A stretch of 43,618 nt of DNA from Ferrovum myxofaciens (GTDB lineage: Bacteria; Pseudomonadota; Gammaproteobacteria; Burkholderiales; Ferrovaceae): positions 1 through 43,618 of the forward strand of contig NZ_JPOQ01000015.1 in NCBI RefSeq assembly GCF_000735045.1, in the 5' to 3' direction. The translations under genes were made by a program, and so were the position numbers. Below are positions 43,247-43,618 of this stretch, piece after piece (the stretch's first letter is position 1; each line of letters opens with the position of its first letter). The notes below the pieces were generated by a model. That model worked only from the letters and a program-made list of their open reading frames with translations. It was not told the origin of the DNA and searched no databases.

Positions 43247-43618
43247 ATGACGATGCAAGGAATTCAAGCCGCAGCCCAAAGCTCAGGCGGCATACTCTAT
43301 TTGATGGCCCTGTTGTTGCTGGTGGCCCTGACGGTCATCATCGAACGGGGTTGGTATCTGTGGCGGGTCCTGACTCAGGGGACCCAACTGATCAAGGAAG
43401 TGACCGGGGTGCACAAGGTATCGAAGGAAGCCTTCGAGGCCCTGGTGGTCCAGCATCCGGATTTGCCCCACGCCAAGGTCCTGGAAGCAGCACTTCATCA
43501 TAACCTGGAGCATGATTTCGACCGAATTTCCGACAAACTGGAAGAATCCGTCATGCGCGAAGCGCCCCATGTGGACCGCTTCCTGTGGGTGCTGGACACC
43601 ATCGTGACCCTGGCCCCC
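43247..43618 (+). CDS. ExbB/TolQ/MotA-family proton channel protein, partial
   Basis: The first 124 residues of a proton-channel protein run off the right edge. ATG 43247 has GAGGAGAA 6 bases upstream. A membrane segment (about 15-36, GGILYLMALLLLVALTVIIERG) is followed by a charged cytoplasmic helical region ending at LDTIVTLAP, the start of the second membrane segment as in ExbB and TolQ. Its place after a TonB-dependent receptor favours ExbB. ExbD and TonB genes would be expected beyond the edge. Confidence 0.8.
   Translation, partial: MTMQGIQAAAQSSGGILYLMALLLLVALTVIIERGWYLWRVLTQGTQLIKEVTGVHKVSKEAFEALVVQHPDLPHAKVLEAALHHNLEHDFDRISDKLEESVMREAPHVDRFLWVLDTIVTLAP

Overview
The window looks like chromosome from a betaproteobacterium. 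Two gene orders support this: hemA-prfA-prmC with grxD close by, and mltA next to rpe-trpE. Both are typical of that class, although here apaG, gph and trpGDC are missing from the usual mltA-apaG-rpe-gph-trpEGDC block. I cannot name a genus. Coding density is high, many genes overlap by ATGA or GTGA, and G-runs of 7-10 are common.

Layout. (1) 1-2110 is an accessory junction: a DUF1778/GNAT toxin-antitoxin pair, a 48-base 3' fragment of tRNA-Met(CAT) that looks like an attachment-site scar, and a Phd/VapC pair. (2) 2266-6542 encodes a large hybrid histidine kinase (CHASE3, two PAS, HisKA/HATPase, receiver, Hpt) overlapping a receiver-EAL protein. The second PAS has the FixL-type His and Arg positions, so an oxygen- or redox-responsive phosphorelay that controls c-di-GMP breakdown is plausible. 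(3) 6594-7073 is a ferritin-like protein. (4) 7372-15262 holds clcA, a GlrK/QseE-like kinase, a QseG-like lipoprotein, the glucan synthase mdoH, the sigma-54 activator GlrR/QseF and an S1/P1 nuclease. The mdoH upstream region carries a sigma-54 promoter and two exact TGTC-N10-GACA sites, which is the GlrR recognition pattern. (5) 15255-23335 is mostly housekeeping: grxD, an unknown gene, prmC-prfA-hemA, mltA, rpe-trpE. (6) 23360-24304 is a LOG-family protein. (7) 24360-39239 is a complete Pel exopolysaccharide operon (galE, pelA-G) ending in a separate secreted PelA-hydrolase-like protein. (8) 39244-40730 has an HPP-like membrane protein with two homologous halves and a small ion channel, both on the minus strand. 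(9) 40933 to the end has a TonB-dependent receptor, a terminator and the start of an ExbB/TolQ-like gene that runs off the edge.

How the genes may work together (inference). The kinase/EAL pair would lower c-di-GMP, and PelD keeps an RxxD inhibitory-site motif for sensing it, so the two ends of the window could form one switch for Pel biofilm. PelA is unusual in three ways. Its hydrolase-like domain has lost the motifs that the extra protein at the operon end keeps. Its signal-peptide region contains a G10 run. Its reading frame breaks at a G8 run in the deacetylase region. The GlrK-QseG-GlrR system appears to control osmoregulated periplasmic glucan synthesis, the gene embedded within its own locus.
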